From NCBI RefSeq assembly GCF_030060925.1, contig NZ_CP045455.1:558001-622000 (forward strand): a DNA stretch of 64,000 nucleotides, in the 5' to 3' direction. This DNA is from Spiroplasma sp. SV19 (GTDB taxonomy: Bacteria > Bacillota_I > Bacilli_A > Mycoplasmatales > Mycoplasmataceae). The notes beneath the pieces were generated by a model. That model did not search any database. It saw only the letters and a list, made by a program, of their open reading frames with translations, and was not told the origin of the DNA. This document shows positions 6,945 to 17,907 of the stretch, piece after piece. Numbering within the stretch: the stretch's first letter is position 1; the number at the start of each line of letters is the position of its first letter. A program made the position numbers and the translations under genes.

Positions 6945-8459
6945 TTAACTTTTATTTTTTTCATCTGCCTCAATCGCCATATTTGATTTTACACGGCTAA
7001 TAAAACTTTCTCGTAACAATAAGTTAATTTTAGGAACTAGCAATCGTAAATGATTACGATATTCAGCTAAAATTAGGTCTGAAGTATAATAAAATATTAA
7101 CAGAATAACTAGCACAGTCGATGCACAAATTGTAAAAATTATTGTTGTAATATTATCAATTTGACCAGCAAAATTATCAACTGGAATATAGTTTTGCCCC
7201 GGAATATAACTACTAAATATCCCAATCTTTTTATCCCGTGCAAAGTCATCAAAGAATTTTGTAATAAACTCAACTCCAAACCATAATAATTGAAATTGGG
7301 CCACAATTGGTTGATTGGTTGGAGAACGATATTTTCATTCACAAGTCATTGCAAATAGAATACTAAAGCACATTGAATAAGCTAAACCATTAATTACTTG
7401 TAAAAACAAATAAGCATCTGGCGAATGATTAAAAGCAGCAACACTAAAGAACACGAACCATAATAATAATCCTAAGCCAAAACAATATTTAACACCAATT
7501 TTATTATAAAGTAAATGACATGCTAAATAAGCACCAAAAAATTGCGGAATTAAAAACAGTTGCTCATTCAAATGAACAAATTGGTTAACTTTTCAAACAT
7601 CATGGTACTTTTCCCAAGTCCGCTGGCCTAATAATCAAATATAAATATTTGATTGGGATAGTTCTTTTAAGGCAATAATTAAAAGAAACATAAAAAAGAT
7701 AATTAAAACTTTTTTTCATTTAAATGGTTCAAACATTTTTTGTTGTTCAATTGTAAAAGGTTGCGAAGTAAATTCTTTATGTGAAAATAACGAATATAAC
7801 AGTGCTGCGATTCCAATAGCACAAATGGCAATCACCCCAATAATTACAATTTGTAAATGATTAGATAAACCACTACCTCTTGTTGTAACTAAATTATTAA
7901 ACTCACTTCCAAAAATAAGGGCAAATGTCATTAGCGGAGCAATTAAACTAACAGTTTTAAACGGAAAAAACTTGCGTCCATAAACTTCATTATATGATAA
8001 AAAATAACTAGCTTTGCTAACAATTCCAAATCCTAAAAAAATCGCTGCAATAATTAAAGTTGGTAACGAGGGATAAGCAATTAAAATAACAATGCCTAAC
8101 ATAGACCCGGCAAAAAGTCCATATTGGACAAAATGCCAACCAACACGAGAAAAAACCTTATGTAAAAAAACATAAGGAATCATTGCTAAAAAAGCATAAA
8201 ATGAAAGAGAAGTAACTGCAATTAAGGCAACTCCTTCAAAATTGTTAATTGAAGCTGTGAAAAATAAATTCCTAAATTCAAAATTATCCCCAATAATTGT
8301 AGATAAAGCGAATCAATATAAAAAAGTTTGAACAAAAAATGCTTTCTGGCTAGCATGTTTAATCTTAATGTTTTTTGCTAAAATTAAAATGTAAAGAACA
8401 AATAACAATAATAACATTAACGGATTAAATAGAAAAACATCTCAATTATTCTTTAACAT
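6945..8459 (-). CDS. MFS-like multi-pass membrane transporter
   Basis: This 504-residue protein has about twelve hydrophobic segments with short polar loops, as in major facilitator permeases. A longer cytoplasmic-type loop near residues 240-260 (EFTSQPFTIEQQ) divides two halves. The C-terminus is a basic helical tail. No substrate motif is recognised. Many mycoplasma and Spiroplasma genomes carry such uncharacterised permeases. It has its own extended -10 promoter inside the end of argS, so it is transcribed independently of argS at least in part. At least three TGA Trp codons are required. Confidence 0.7.
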
Positions 8460-8486
8460 GCCTAGACCCTCTTTCTTCTATGATAA

Positions 8487-8495
8487 ATTATAGCA
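8487..8495 (-). promoter_or_regulatory. Extended -10 promoter of the MFS-like gene
   Basis: TGCTATAAT on the minus strand, 28 bases before the start at 8459, is a perfect extended -10. No good -35 is visible, as expected when the TG extension is present. Confidence 0.55.
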
Positions 8496-8504
8496 CAACT
8501 TAAT

Positions 8505-10178
8505 TTACATCTGTTCAATAACATTAACCCCTAATAAATTAAAGGCATTTGCTAAGATTTGATAAATTACTTTAATAAAAACTAAACGTTGTTTTGTTAA
8601 TTCTAAGTTATCTAAATTAATAACTTTTGATTCATTATAATATGAATGGAATTGACGCGCAATATTTTGTAAATAATCACAAATTAGATGCGGCTGACGC
8701 AACTTTGCTGCCCCTTCAATACAACGATTAAACAAATCAATATCATTTAAAAGATCTAATTCTTTTTGTGATGTTAATAACTCAAAAGTTTTAACATCAT
8801 CAATTTTAATATCATTAACTTTAGCTTGTTGTAAAACACTATTACAACGTGCTGTGGCATATTGTGCATAATAAACAGGATTTTTTGACGAATGTTCTTT
8901 TAGAACTCCAATATCTAAATCCATATGACTTTGGGCACTTTTTGAAACTAACATATAACGAATTGGATCAACCCCAATTTCTTCAATTAAATCAATTAAT
9001 CAAACTGCCGTTCCTTTTCGTTTACTCATTTTATATTCAGCGCCATCTTTAATTAAACGCACCATTTGGATCATATCAATGTCTAAAATATCTTTTTTGT
9101 AACCTAATAATTGTAAACCAGCTAACATTCGAATAATATATCCATGGTGATCACCACCTCAAAAATTAACTAATTTATCAGCTTTTGTTCGCATTAAACG
9201 TTCATTATGTGCAGCTAAATCAGGTGTAATATATGTTAAATCACCATTTGATTTAACTAAAACACGATCTTTATCATCACCAAAATCAGTCGTCTTTAAT
9301 CATAATGCCCCCTCTTGATGATATGTTTTATTTAATTTAGCATATTGCTCTAATGTTGCTTGAATTTTACCACCTTCATACATCGAAGCTTCTGATGAAT
9401 AATATTCAATATCAACACGAAATAATTTTAATTGCTTTTTAATAATATCTAAAAATAAATCAACCGATTTCTTACGAAACATTTCGTGCACTTCTGGATC
9501 GCTAAGTTTATAATCTTCACTAAAAGTTAAATCAATAAACTTATCTTGATAATGATCAACAAAATATTGTGCTACTTCATCATACATATCACCACGATAT
9601 GCTTCTGGTGGCAATTCAGTTTTTTTGCCTAGTAAATTTAAATAACTAACAAAAACAGTCACCGCTAAATTATTAATTTGATTACCTGCATCATTAACAT
9701 AATATTCCGTTTGAACTTTATAACCAGCTGCCCGTAAAATCCGCGCAACACTATCTCCAATTGCCCCGTTCCGTGCATGGCCAATATGTAAAAACCCGGT
9801 TGGGTTTGCTGACACAATTTCTAAATTATAAATAAAATCTTTTGGTGCTGAATGACCATATTTTTTTTGTAACTTTAGAACATCATTAATAATACGATGT
9901 AATTGTTCATCAGCTAATGTAAAATTAATAAATCCGGCCCCAGCAATTTCAATTTTCTTAAAATAAGTTTTATTATTTTTTTCAATAAAAGTAATAATTT
10001 CTTCTGCAATCTTGTGTGGTGCTTTTTTTAGATCCTTTGCTAATAACAAAGCCAGATTTGTTGATAAATTTCCAAACCCCTCTTGACGTGGTTTTTCAAT
10101 CATCACTTCTTTAGTTAAATTATGGGCCTTTAAATATTGCTGTAAAAGATCTTCAATTAGTTTAACGTTCGTATTCAT
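8505..10178 (-). CDS. argS: Arginyl-tRNA synthetase
   Basis: The 557-residue enzyme charges tRNA-Arg with arginine using ATP. It has the N-terminal additional domain (residues 1-110, with [10 protein letters not shown]), the class I signature HIGH at 131-134 inside [14 protein letters not shown], and KMSKR near residue 381. A C-terminal anticodon-binding DALR domain follows ([10 protein letters not shown], near the end). Length is normal for the family. TGA codes conserved Trp residues in the middle third. It starts at ATG 10178 with AGAAAGGAAG upstream and lies 50 bases behind rsmB. Confidence 0.97.
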
Positions 10179-10228
10179 AACTCTGCTTCCTTTCTTATTC
10201 TTATATATATTTTACATACTTTTTATAA

Positions 10229-11500
10229 TTACTTATCTTTTTTTCTAATTTTACAATAATAAAATCCATCAGTATTATTTTCATAACCAAAAGTTTGTTC
10301 CGCTGTAATTACCTCTAAATCATTATATTTTGCTAAAAAATTTCTAATTTGTAATCTATTTTCGTATACTTCAAATGTACAAGTAGAATAAACTAAAATA
10401 CCTCCTGGCTTTAATAATTCATAAGCTTTTTCTAATAATTGTTCTTGGATTTCTACTAAATTAGCTAATTTTTGATTTGTAAACGTATGATACTTAATTT
10501 CTGGTTTTCGTTTAATAACACCAAGTCCACTACATGGTGCGTCACATAAAATTTTATCATATTGAACTGATAAATTAATTTTTCTAGCATCTAATAAATG
10601 AGGATGAATATTAGTAATTCCTAATCGTTTCGCATTATTTTTAATTAAAGTAAGTTTCTTTTCACTAATATCATAAGCATCAATAATACCCTTATTATTC
10701 ATTAACTGACTTAAATGTGTCGTTTTGCCACCCGGAGCACTACACATATCTAAGATACGGTCAGTTTCTTGAGGGTCTAACACTTCCGCAATTCGCATAC
10801 TCATTTCATCTTGAATAAAAATCAGACCATTTTCAAACATTTCTGAATTAACAACGGGTTTTTCAGCAATAACTCCAACTGGTGAAACCAAACTTTTTGA
10901 CAAATTATAATCAGCATATTTTACTAATAATTCATCACGCGTAATTTTCAATGTATTAACACGAAAAGCAATTTTTGGAATTCTTAAATTGTCTTCCATT
11001 ACTTTTTGAGCAACTTCCTCATTATATTCATTACGCAGAACTAAATATAATGACGAAGGAAAACTATATTTAATACTTAACTTTTTTGTTTCATCAACAA
11101 GTTTAATTTCAAAAATATCTTCACTACTTTCAAAGATTTTCTTTAAAGTAGCATTAATAAACCCCGCATATTTTGGGTTAAGTTTTTTTGCAATGTCAAC
11201 TGCTTCATTAACAATAGCATAATTTGGAATTCGATCTAAGAAACGAAATTGATAAATGCTCATTCATAAAATGACTTGTAGTTTTTGAGTAGTTTTTCTA
11301 TTATCAATAAATTGATTAGCAATATATTCTAAATATAATTTGTTTTTAAGCGTGCCGTAAACAATTCGATAAATTAAGGTTTTATCCTGATCAGTAAAAC
11401 TGGCGTTTAGTTCAATTGTTTTTGCTAATAAATGATTACTAAATTTATTTTTTGCAAAAACTTTCCACAGAATATCCCAGGCTAATTCTCTCGCTCGCAT
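10229..11500 (-). CDS. rsmB: 16S rRNA m5C967 methyltransferase
   Basis: This 423-residue protein methylates C967 of 16S rRNA. Residues 1-130 form a NusB-like RNA-binding domain (AWDILWKV, IYRIVYGTLKN). The Rossmann domain carries the SAM site DMCSAPGGKTTHL near residue 253, DAPCSGLGVIKRKPE near 318 and the catalytic YSTCT near 373. Both cysteines expected for the Sun/RsmB family are present. A single TGA Trp (11264-11266) lies within the NusB domain. The gene follows gmk by 23 bases and belongs to the rsmD-gmk-rsmB run. Confidence 0.95.
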
Positions 11501-11523
11501 ACCTTAACCACCTTTAGTTAAAC

Positions 11524-12099
11524 TTATAAACGATTAGCAATTTCTTGCTCTAAAATTGTTTTAATTTCTGCCACTGCTTGATCAACGGTATTATTCACAA
11601 CAACATAATTATAATTACTTTGTAGCGGAAGTTCATCAGCTGCTTTTGCTAACCGGGCCTGAAGAACGGATTCGGGTTCACTTTTCCGTCCACGAATTCG
11701 TTTCTCTAATTCTTCTAAACTTGGCGGAATTAAAAAGATTGAGACAGCATCAGTTATTTTTTCTAACACTTGTGTTGCTCCCTGGACTTCAATTTCTAAT
11801 AAAACATTCTTTCCATTCTCAATTTGCTTAATACAATATGATTTTGGTGTTCCATAATAATTCCCAACAAATTCTGCATACTCTAACAATTCATCATTTT
11901 TAATTGCATTTTCAAAGGTCAACCGATCAACAAAGAAATAATTTACTCCATCAATTTCATCAGGCCTCTTTTCCCTTGTTGTCATTGAAACTGAATAGGC
12001 TAAATTTAATTCTTCATATTTAAAAAGCTCCTGGCAAATTGTTCCTTTCCCAACTCCTGATGGGCCAGAGAAGATAATTAAAAACCCTGTTTTTTGCAC
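11524..12099 (-). CDS. gmk: Guanylate kinase
   Basis: The 191-residue enzyme converts GMP and ATP to GDP and ADP. The P-loop is at residues 9-18 (SGPSGVGKGT). The GMP-binding region follows with TTREKRPDEIDGVNYFFV, and the lid with RIRGRKSEPE. Length fits the family. The start is GTG at 12099: the overlapping ATG at 12101 is out of frame, and GGAG lies at the right distance. The start overlaps the rsmD stop codon, so the two are translationally coupled. Confidence 0.96.
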   Translation of the reverse strand: MQKTGFLIIFSGPSGVGKGTICQELFKYEELNLAYSVSMTTREKRPDEIDGVNYFFVDRLTFENAIKNDELLEYAEFVGNYYGTPKSYCIKQIENGKNVLLEIEVQGATQVLEKITDAVSIFLIPPSLEELEKRIRGRKSEPESVLQARLAKAADELPLQSNYNYVVVNNTVDQAVAEIKTILEQEIANRL

Positions 12100-12100
12100 A

Positions 12101-12664
12101 TTAATTTTCTCCTTTTTCTAAACGTAGTATATATAAATACTTTTTTTTATATTTTTTATAACGTAACATCACTAAGTCAAATTGAACAAATGATAGTTCT
12201 TGATTTGATTCACAAACTATTATTCCATAGTTATTTATAATATTGTTTTTCAATATTGTAGTAATAATATCATAATAATATTGAATTTGCTTAAATGGGG
12301 GGTCTAAAAATAAAATATCAATTGTTATTTTATTTTGAATCATTCAATTTAATAACACATTATAGTCATACTGCAATACTCTACCGTTTTCAATTTTTAG
12401 ATTCTGAAGATTTTCTGTAATCACCTGAAAAGCGCCTTGATGAAAATCATTAAAATAACATTGTTGCAGCCCGCGTGATAAACCTTCAATTCCCAACTGT
12501 CCACTCCCAGCAAAAATATCTAAACCAGTTTTAGTTTCATAAATAAAATAGTTATCTAAAATATTAAACATATCTTCTTTAACTCGTGCCGTCATTGGGC
12601 GAGTATTCATTCCTTCTAATGTTTTAATTTGATAACCCTTATATTTCCCCCTAATTACGCGCAT
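12101..12664 (-). CDS. rsmD: 16S rRNA m2G966 methyltransferase
   Basis: The 187-residue enzyme modifies G966 of 16S rRNA. Family features are present in order: MRVIRGKYKG at the N-terminus, TRPMTARVKEDMFNIL, the SAM loop DIFAGSGQLGIEGLSRG, and the catalytic LDPPF in the second half. One TGA Trp at 12344-12346 joins the two parts. It is first in the rsmD-gmk-rsmB run. A TATAAT box at about 12690 on the minus strand is a candidate promoter. Confidence 0.93.
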
Positions 12665-12724
12665 CCTTTTAATCCCTTTTCTATCTTTTTTATTATACTA
12701 AATTTCTTTAATAATTATGGTATA

Positions 12725-12733
12725 TGTTATAAT
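12725..12733 (+). promoter_or_regulatory. Extended -10 promoter of def
   Basis: TGTTATAAT is a perfect extended -10 (TG-N-TATAAT) 20 bases before the def start. The -35 region is weak. It diverges from the rsmD promoter. Confidence 0.6.
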
Positions 12734-12753
12734 TTTCTAAGAGGTGATTTTTA

Positions 12754-13335
12754 GTGTTGCAGAATGAAATTCCAAATAAGAACTGGTTAGTATTTGATGA
12801 TACACCATCAATTCGACAATCATCAAGTGATGTTTCTTTTCCATTATCGCCTGAAAATGAACTTGTTATGCAAAAACTAATTGATTTTGTTCGATACTCA
12901 CAAGACCCACAAAAAAATGACAAACAAGTAATTAGACCAGCCGTTGGTCTTGCTGCTCCACAAATTGGGCATAATATTAAGATGTATTATATTAGAATTG
13001 AAGATACTGATAATGAAACTGGAGTCAAAAAAGTAATTGAACATGCAATGATTAATCCAACAATTATTGGTAAAAGTGCACAATTAGCTTGTATTGAAGA
13101 AGGTGAAGGTTGTTTAAGTGTTGATGGCGATAAAGAAGGTTTAGTTCCGCGTAGTTTTCGAATTATCATTGATGGATATGACTATTTAAAACAACAGCAA
13201 GTAACACTTACCGTTCGGAGCTATGAAGCAATTGTTTTTCAACATGAACAAGAACATTTAGAAGGTAAATTATATTATGATTTAATTAATAAAAAAAATC
13301 CGTGACTGAAGAATTCTGCTTGAATTATTTTATAA
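12754..13335 (+). CDS. def: Peptide deformylase
   Basis: The 193-residue metalloenzyme removes the formyl group from nascent proteins. All three motifs are present: AVGLAAPQIG, EGCLSV and QHEQEHLEG (the HExxH-type metal site). The start is GTG 12754 with AAGAGGTG upstream; the adjacent TTG is an alternative. Two TGA Trp codons near the C-terminus (13303-13305 and 13321-13323) extend it to TAA 13333-13335. The long N-terminal segment before the first motif is usual for the Gram-positive type. Confidence 0.95.
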
Positions 13336-13374
13336 ATTAATAACTTTTAACTTTTTTGAGAAAAAGTATTTTTT

Positions 13375-13404
13375 TTGTAAACTTATTAATCTTTGTGTTA
13401 TAAT
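13375..13404 (+). promoter_or_regulatory. Promoter of the RNase J gene
   Basis: A -35 box TTGTAA (13375-13380) and an extended -10 TGTTATAAT ending at 13404 are separated by 18 bases. The start codon follows 106 bases later, leaving a long AT-rich leader in which I see no clear structure. Confidence 0.6.
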
Positions 13405-13510
13405 TTTTTGGATACTAGGAAATTAACTTTTTTTCTTTTTAATAATATTAAATAATAAATTTAATAAAGAAAAAACTATAAATTTTTAGAATTATGAGGT
13501 GATAATTTCA

Positions 13511-15271
13511 ATGAATGAAGAAAACAAAGAAATCAATAAAAATAAAACAACAACTACAAAACCAGCTAGTATAATACAAAAAACAACAGCACCAAATATT
13601 ATTAAAAACAAGTTTCCAACAAAGGTCTTTGCCTTAGGAGGTTTAGAAGAAGTTGGTAAAAATACATACTGTATTGAACATGATGAAGAGTTAATCATAC
13701 TTGATGCTGGAGTTAAATTCCCTAGTTCAACAATGCTTGGAGTAGATGCTGTTATTCCAAATTACAATTATTTGAAAGAAAATCAGCGAAAAATAAAAGC
13801 GCTATTTATTACACATGGTCATGAGGATCATATTGGCGGAATTCCCTACTTATTAAGAGAAGTGACAATTCCAATCATTTATGCCCCTCGGTTAGCTGCT
13901 GCTTTAATTCGTGACCGATTAAAAGAAGCAAAGTTAGAGCAAACCACTATTGTTAAAGAAGTTGACAATATGAGTGTTATTAAAACTAAAAACTTTAAAA
14001 TTAACTTTTTTGCTGTTAACCATAGTATTCCTGATGCCTTTGGAATTTCAGTTGTTACCCCAAATGGAAAAGTAGTCTCAACAGGAGACTATAAATTTGA
14101 CTGAACACCATTAGGACATCGTTCTGATATTGAACGAATGGCAAATATGGGGCAAGAAGGTGTTATGTTACTAATGGCAGACAGTACAAATGCTGAAGTT
14201 GAAGGATATACTCAAACTGAAACAAAAATTATTAAAAATATTGCCGAATTATTTGTGAAAGCAAAAGGACGAATCTTAATTTCAACTTTTGCTTCAAATG
14301 TTCACCGAATTCAACATATTGTTGAAATTGCTAATAAATATGGTCGCAAAATTTTAGTTTTCGGAAGAAGTTTAGATCGAATTATTAAAATTATCCGCCA
14401 AATGGGACATTTAAAAATCTCTGATAAAGCTTTTATTAAAGCTAATGATGCTAAAAATTATAAAGACAATGAGATTTTAATTATTTGTACTGGAAGTCAG
14501 GGTGAGCCTATGGCTGCTTTATCAAGAATTGCAAATAATCAACATCAACATATTTCAATTACTCCTGGTGATACTGTTATTTTTTCATCCTCACCAATTC
14601 CTGGTAATCAAGCTGATGTGGAACGTGTTATTAATAAATTGGTTCGTGCTGGTGCAATTGTACAAGAAAATAGTCCTTTGAACCAGATTCATACTTCAGG
14701 GCATGCTTCGCAAGAAGAACAAAAATTATTATTTACACTATTAAAACCAAAATACTTTATACCAATGCACGGAGATTATCGAATGTTACGCCAGCACGGT
14801 GAAACAGCAAGTAGTGTTAATGTTCCTAAAGAAAACGTTTTTATTTGTGCTAATGGTGATCAAATTGAGTTGTTAAATGGAACGGCAGCCATTGGTAAAC
14901 GAATTGAAGCTGAAGCAGTTTATGTTGATGGAAAAGACTTGTCTGGTCAAACAACAGCTGTTGTTCGTGACCGTGAGATTTTATCAAAAGATGGCTTAAT
15001 TGCTGTTGTAATTTCAATTGATTCACAAAATAATCAGTTATTAACCCCACCCCGAATTATTTCACGCGGAAGTTTCTATGTTAAAGAATCAGGGAACATT
15101 ATAAATGAATCAATTCGATTAGCAACTGAAGCAGTTAATGAAGTTTTAAAAACACAAAAACCAACCTTTGGGGCTCTTAAGAATGCAATCAAACAATCAC
15201 TATCACCGTTTATTTACCGTTATAAACGTCGTAATCCGCTAATTATTCCTGTAATTTTAAATAAAAAATAA
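13511..15271 (+). CDS. rnjA: Ribonuclease J
   Basis: The 586-residue metallo-beta-lactamase nuclease processes and degrades RNA by 5' exo- and endonuclease action. The metal site HGHEDHIGG lies near residue 100, with further ligands in NHSIPDAFG and STGDYKFD. The beta-CASP part carries STFASNVHR and CTGSQGEPMAALSR, followed by FIPMHGDYRMLRQH. An N-terminal arm of about 35 Thr/Lys/Asn-rich residues precedes the catalytic domain. ATG 13511 fits GAGGTGATAA better than the in-frame GTG 13499. One TGA Trp lies at 14102. Assignment to J1 rather than J2 is not certain. Confidence 0.93.
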
Positions 15272-15287
15272 AAGAATACTTAAAAAT

Positions 15288-15331
15288 ACTCTTAATTTGA
15301 TAAATCCTAAAATAGTTGTCAAATTAAGAGT
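15288..15331 (+). terminator. 13-bp inverted repeat after the RNase J gene
   Basis: ACTCTTAATTTGA at 15288-15300 is perfectly complementary to 15319-15331, with an 18-base loop. It lies 16 bases behind the RNase J stop and is followed by a T-rich stretch. A long-looped terminator is likely; a regulatory or RNase processing structure is possible. Confidence 0.5.
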
Positions 15332-15350
15332 TATCTTCTTTAAATTATTC

Positions 15351-15379
15351 TTGTTTTATTTTATAAAATAACATATAAT
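15351..15379 (+). promoter_or_regulatory. Promoter of the AlaX-like gene
   Basis: TTGTTT (15351-15356) and TATAAT (15374-15379) are separated by 17 bases, an ideal sigma-A layout, 31 bases before the ATG. Confidence 0.65.
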
Positions 15380-15410
15380 TTTAATTAATATATTAAGAAA
15401 GGATATTATT

Positions 15411-16799
15411 ATGAATAATGAACAAATTGAATTATTATGAACTAACTTAAAAAAACAAGACAATAAAGTCACTCTTCCCTTAACAAAATTTCACGGATAT
15501 CAACAAACAACTGATAACGGAACTGTTTTAGCACTTTTCAATGAAACTGGTCATCCCGTTGAACAATTAAACGGAGTTGGTTTTATTGCCTTTGATCATA
15601 CTGTTTTTTATGCTCTTGGTGGGGGACAAATTTCAGATACTGGTGTTTTAATAAAAGACAACAATAAAATTATCGTCTTTGATCTTAATAAACAAATCTA
15701 TCAAAAAGTATATCTACATCTTGTTGACACGCAAGGAACAACCGTTAGACTTAATGACATGTTAGAACAAAAAATTGATGAAGAACGGCGAATTAAACTT
15801 ACTAAAAATCATACTGCCCAACACCTCTTATCATATACTATTGAACAAATTTTAAATGATGGTGAAATAACAGACTCAGTTCAAATTAAGATTGACTATG
15901 CGTTATTGGCCATGAATAGAGTTGATAATTGATTAGATATTGTTTTGACAGCTCGTCATAAAATTGTTACTGATTTAATTAACCATAACATTGCCAAAAT
16001 TGAGCATCAAATGCCACTTGCTAAAGCAGTAGAATTAAAAATAGTCCATCCAAATTTTGAATATGATCCAATTGTCCGGGTGGTTGAATTTCCGACTGCA
16101 ACAATTGATTTGTGCGGTGGTACACATGTTAATAATTTACAAGAAATTAATTTTTTTGAAATTTGAGATTGTTGAGTTGATAAAAAGAAAGTTCGCATCC
16201 AATTTTCAACGAATAAAACAGCAACCGAAGCATACTTTACTGATTGAATTAATCAGAAAAGAACCGCTTTAGAACAAAGCGTAAAAAAAATTAAGGGTTA
16301 TGACCCAACCTTTACTTTTGTAATCCCTGATTTCCTTGTTCCAACAACTTTAATTGAAAAAAATAAATTGAATCTTGAAATTGAAAAATTGGAAAAAGAG
16401 TTAAATGAAACAGCAAAAGCAAAATATAAAATATTATTGCAAACAATTGACGAAATTACTTTTCCTTTTAAAGCAATTACTGTTAATCATAACTTAACAA
16501 CACACGAAATTATGATTAATGATGAGAAAATAACACTTGAATTAGTTCGCAATAAATTAAATAAATATGTACAAGAATATCAAAATACTTTAATTATTTT
16601 TGTTAATACCGCTTTAAAATACGGTTTTATTAGTTTCAGCAAAAAGAACGAAACTGAATTTAATCTTAATAATTTCTTGCAAACAAATAAAGCACATTTC
16701 AGCATTGTTGGTGGTGGCACACCATTTTTTATTAGTTTTACATATCAAAATGAAATTAATGCATTCTTAGAACATTTATTAACAACATTGCCAAAATAA
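15411..16799 (+). CDS. Free-standing alanyl-tRNA synthetase editing protein (AlaX-like)
   Basis: The 462-residue protein lacks the aminoacylation half of AlaRS. It begins directly with the editing module: VFYALGGGQISDTG (usual FYAESGGQ..D.G), the zinc-binding NHTAQHLL near residue 132 and CGGTHV near 234. A charged helical connector follows, and then a C-terminal domain with VGGGTPFF that resembles the AlaRS DHHA1-type end. It should hydrolyse Ser- or Gly-tRNA-Ala made in error. The start ATG 15411 has AAAGGA upstream. Full AlaRS is about 870 residues, and nothing upstream encodes the missing part, so this is a separate editing factor rather than a fragment. Confidence 0.82.
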
Positions 16800-16835
16800 A
16801 AAGACCAAAATATATATTTATATTACTCATATTTA

Positions 16836-17801
16836 TTACTTAATTAATAAATCTGGCAAAGTAAGAATTAAAATGGTACTAATAAGATTTAAACCACCAT
16901 GGGCAATAATATTATAAGTGACATTCCCATTAACAATAATAAACAACATTCCTAACGCTAGTGCTGCACCCAAATAACCAATAATATGTTCTCAATCACC
17001 AGTTGAACTAACATGCATTCCAGCAAAGAAAATTGTTGAAGCAACAAAACCAATTCATTTATTTCCCCTTAAACTAAATATACCATGACGACAAGCTAAC
17101 TCTTCAATAATTGGCGCAACAAAAACAGTATAAATCACCAAAATCACAACATTTCATCACTTATCAAGACCCTTAATTAAACTATCTTGATTTTTTGATG
17201 AACTTGAGGTTATTAATGATTGTAATCAACCAAAACCAAAATTAAAAAGAAAAACCACAATAATTGCAACTAAACTAACTAGTAGTAATCGTTGATAATC
17301 TTGTTTAAAAGTCAATTTAATTTTCTTAAAAATAAACGGCGAAGTTTTATAACTAATTAAAAGCGTTACTACAGCAGCAATTAAACTTGTTAATAAATTA
17401 ATTGTTGTTAAAGCAGAAGCCGATGGTTGAAATAGATTGGCAATGATACCAATTAGTAAACCAACAATATTCGGAATAAAATAAAAATAATAAAACACAA
17501 TTGCGCCAGAACGCATAATTTGACTTTGCGCACCATTAATAACAAAATAAGAACCAACAGCGACAATAATTCAACTAACAAAATTCATTCCAACTAAAGA
17601 ATATTGATTATGCGCAAATAAATATGAAATTAAAATACTAATAAAAAACGGAGCAAAGATTGCTGTTCCTATAAAAATATAACCAGTATTACGAACATTA
17701 ACCAACTTAAAATCAAATGGCGAAGCACGATCAACTAATGTTGGTTTTAATTCATATCATGGTCTTTTAAAATTATTATAAGTATTTTCATTATTATTCA
17801 T
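16836..17801 (-). CDS. CPBP-family intramembrane protease
   Basis: The 321-residue protein has about eight membrane segments. The family's catalytic signatures are in order in the second half: EELACRHGIF near residue 234 (EExxxR), FAGMH near 260 (FxxxH) and HGGLN near 298. These residues form the glutamate protease site of Rce1/CPBP enzymes. Bacterial members process prenylated or small peptides, or serve in immunity and signalling; the substrate here is unknown. It converges with the AlaX-like gene and has a ribosome site AAAGGAGTAG before ATG 17801. Confidence 0.85.
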
Positions 17802-17881
17802 TTTTACTACTCCTTTAAGCCTTATTTGTTATTATATACCGATTCTGACCAAAATACTGGCAAAATTAAGAATTATTTCAT

Positions 17882-17906
17882 AAAAAAAGATATTCCATAA
17901 TATCTT
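17882..17906 (-). terminator. Terminator of gpmI
   Basis: An 8-bp stem (AAGATATT, loop of four) followed by seven T on the minus strand lies directly behind the gpmI stop. Confidence 0.75.
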
Positions 17907-17907
17907 C

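Noticed and set aside
8505-10178. argS and many other genes look broken into fragments under the standard code
   Set aside because: Every break is TGA at a position where the family has or tolerates Trp. With TGA read as Trp the genes are full length, so they are not pseudogenes.
15411-16799. Complete alanyl-tRNA synthetase
   Set aside because: No class II aminoacylation motifs are present, and the N-terminus starts within the editing module at a normal ATG with its own promoter.
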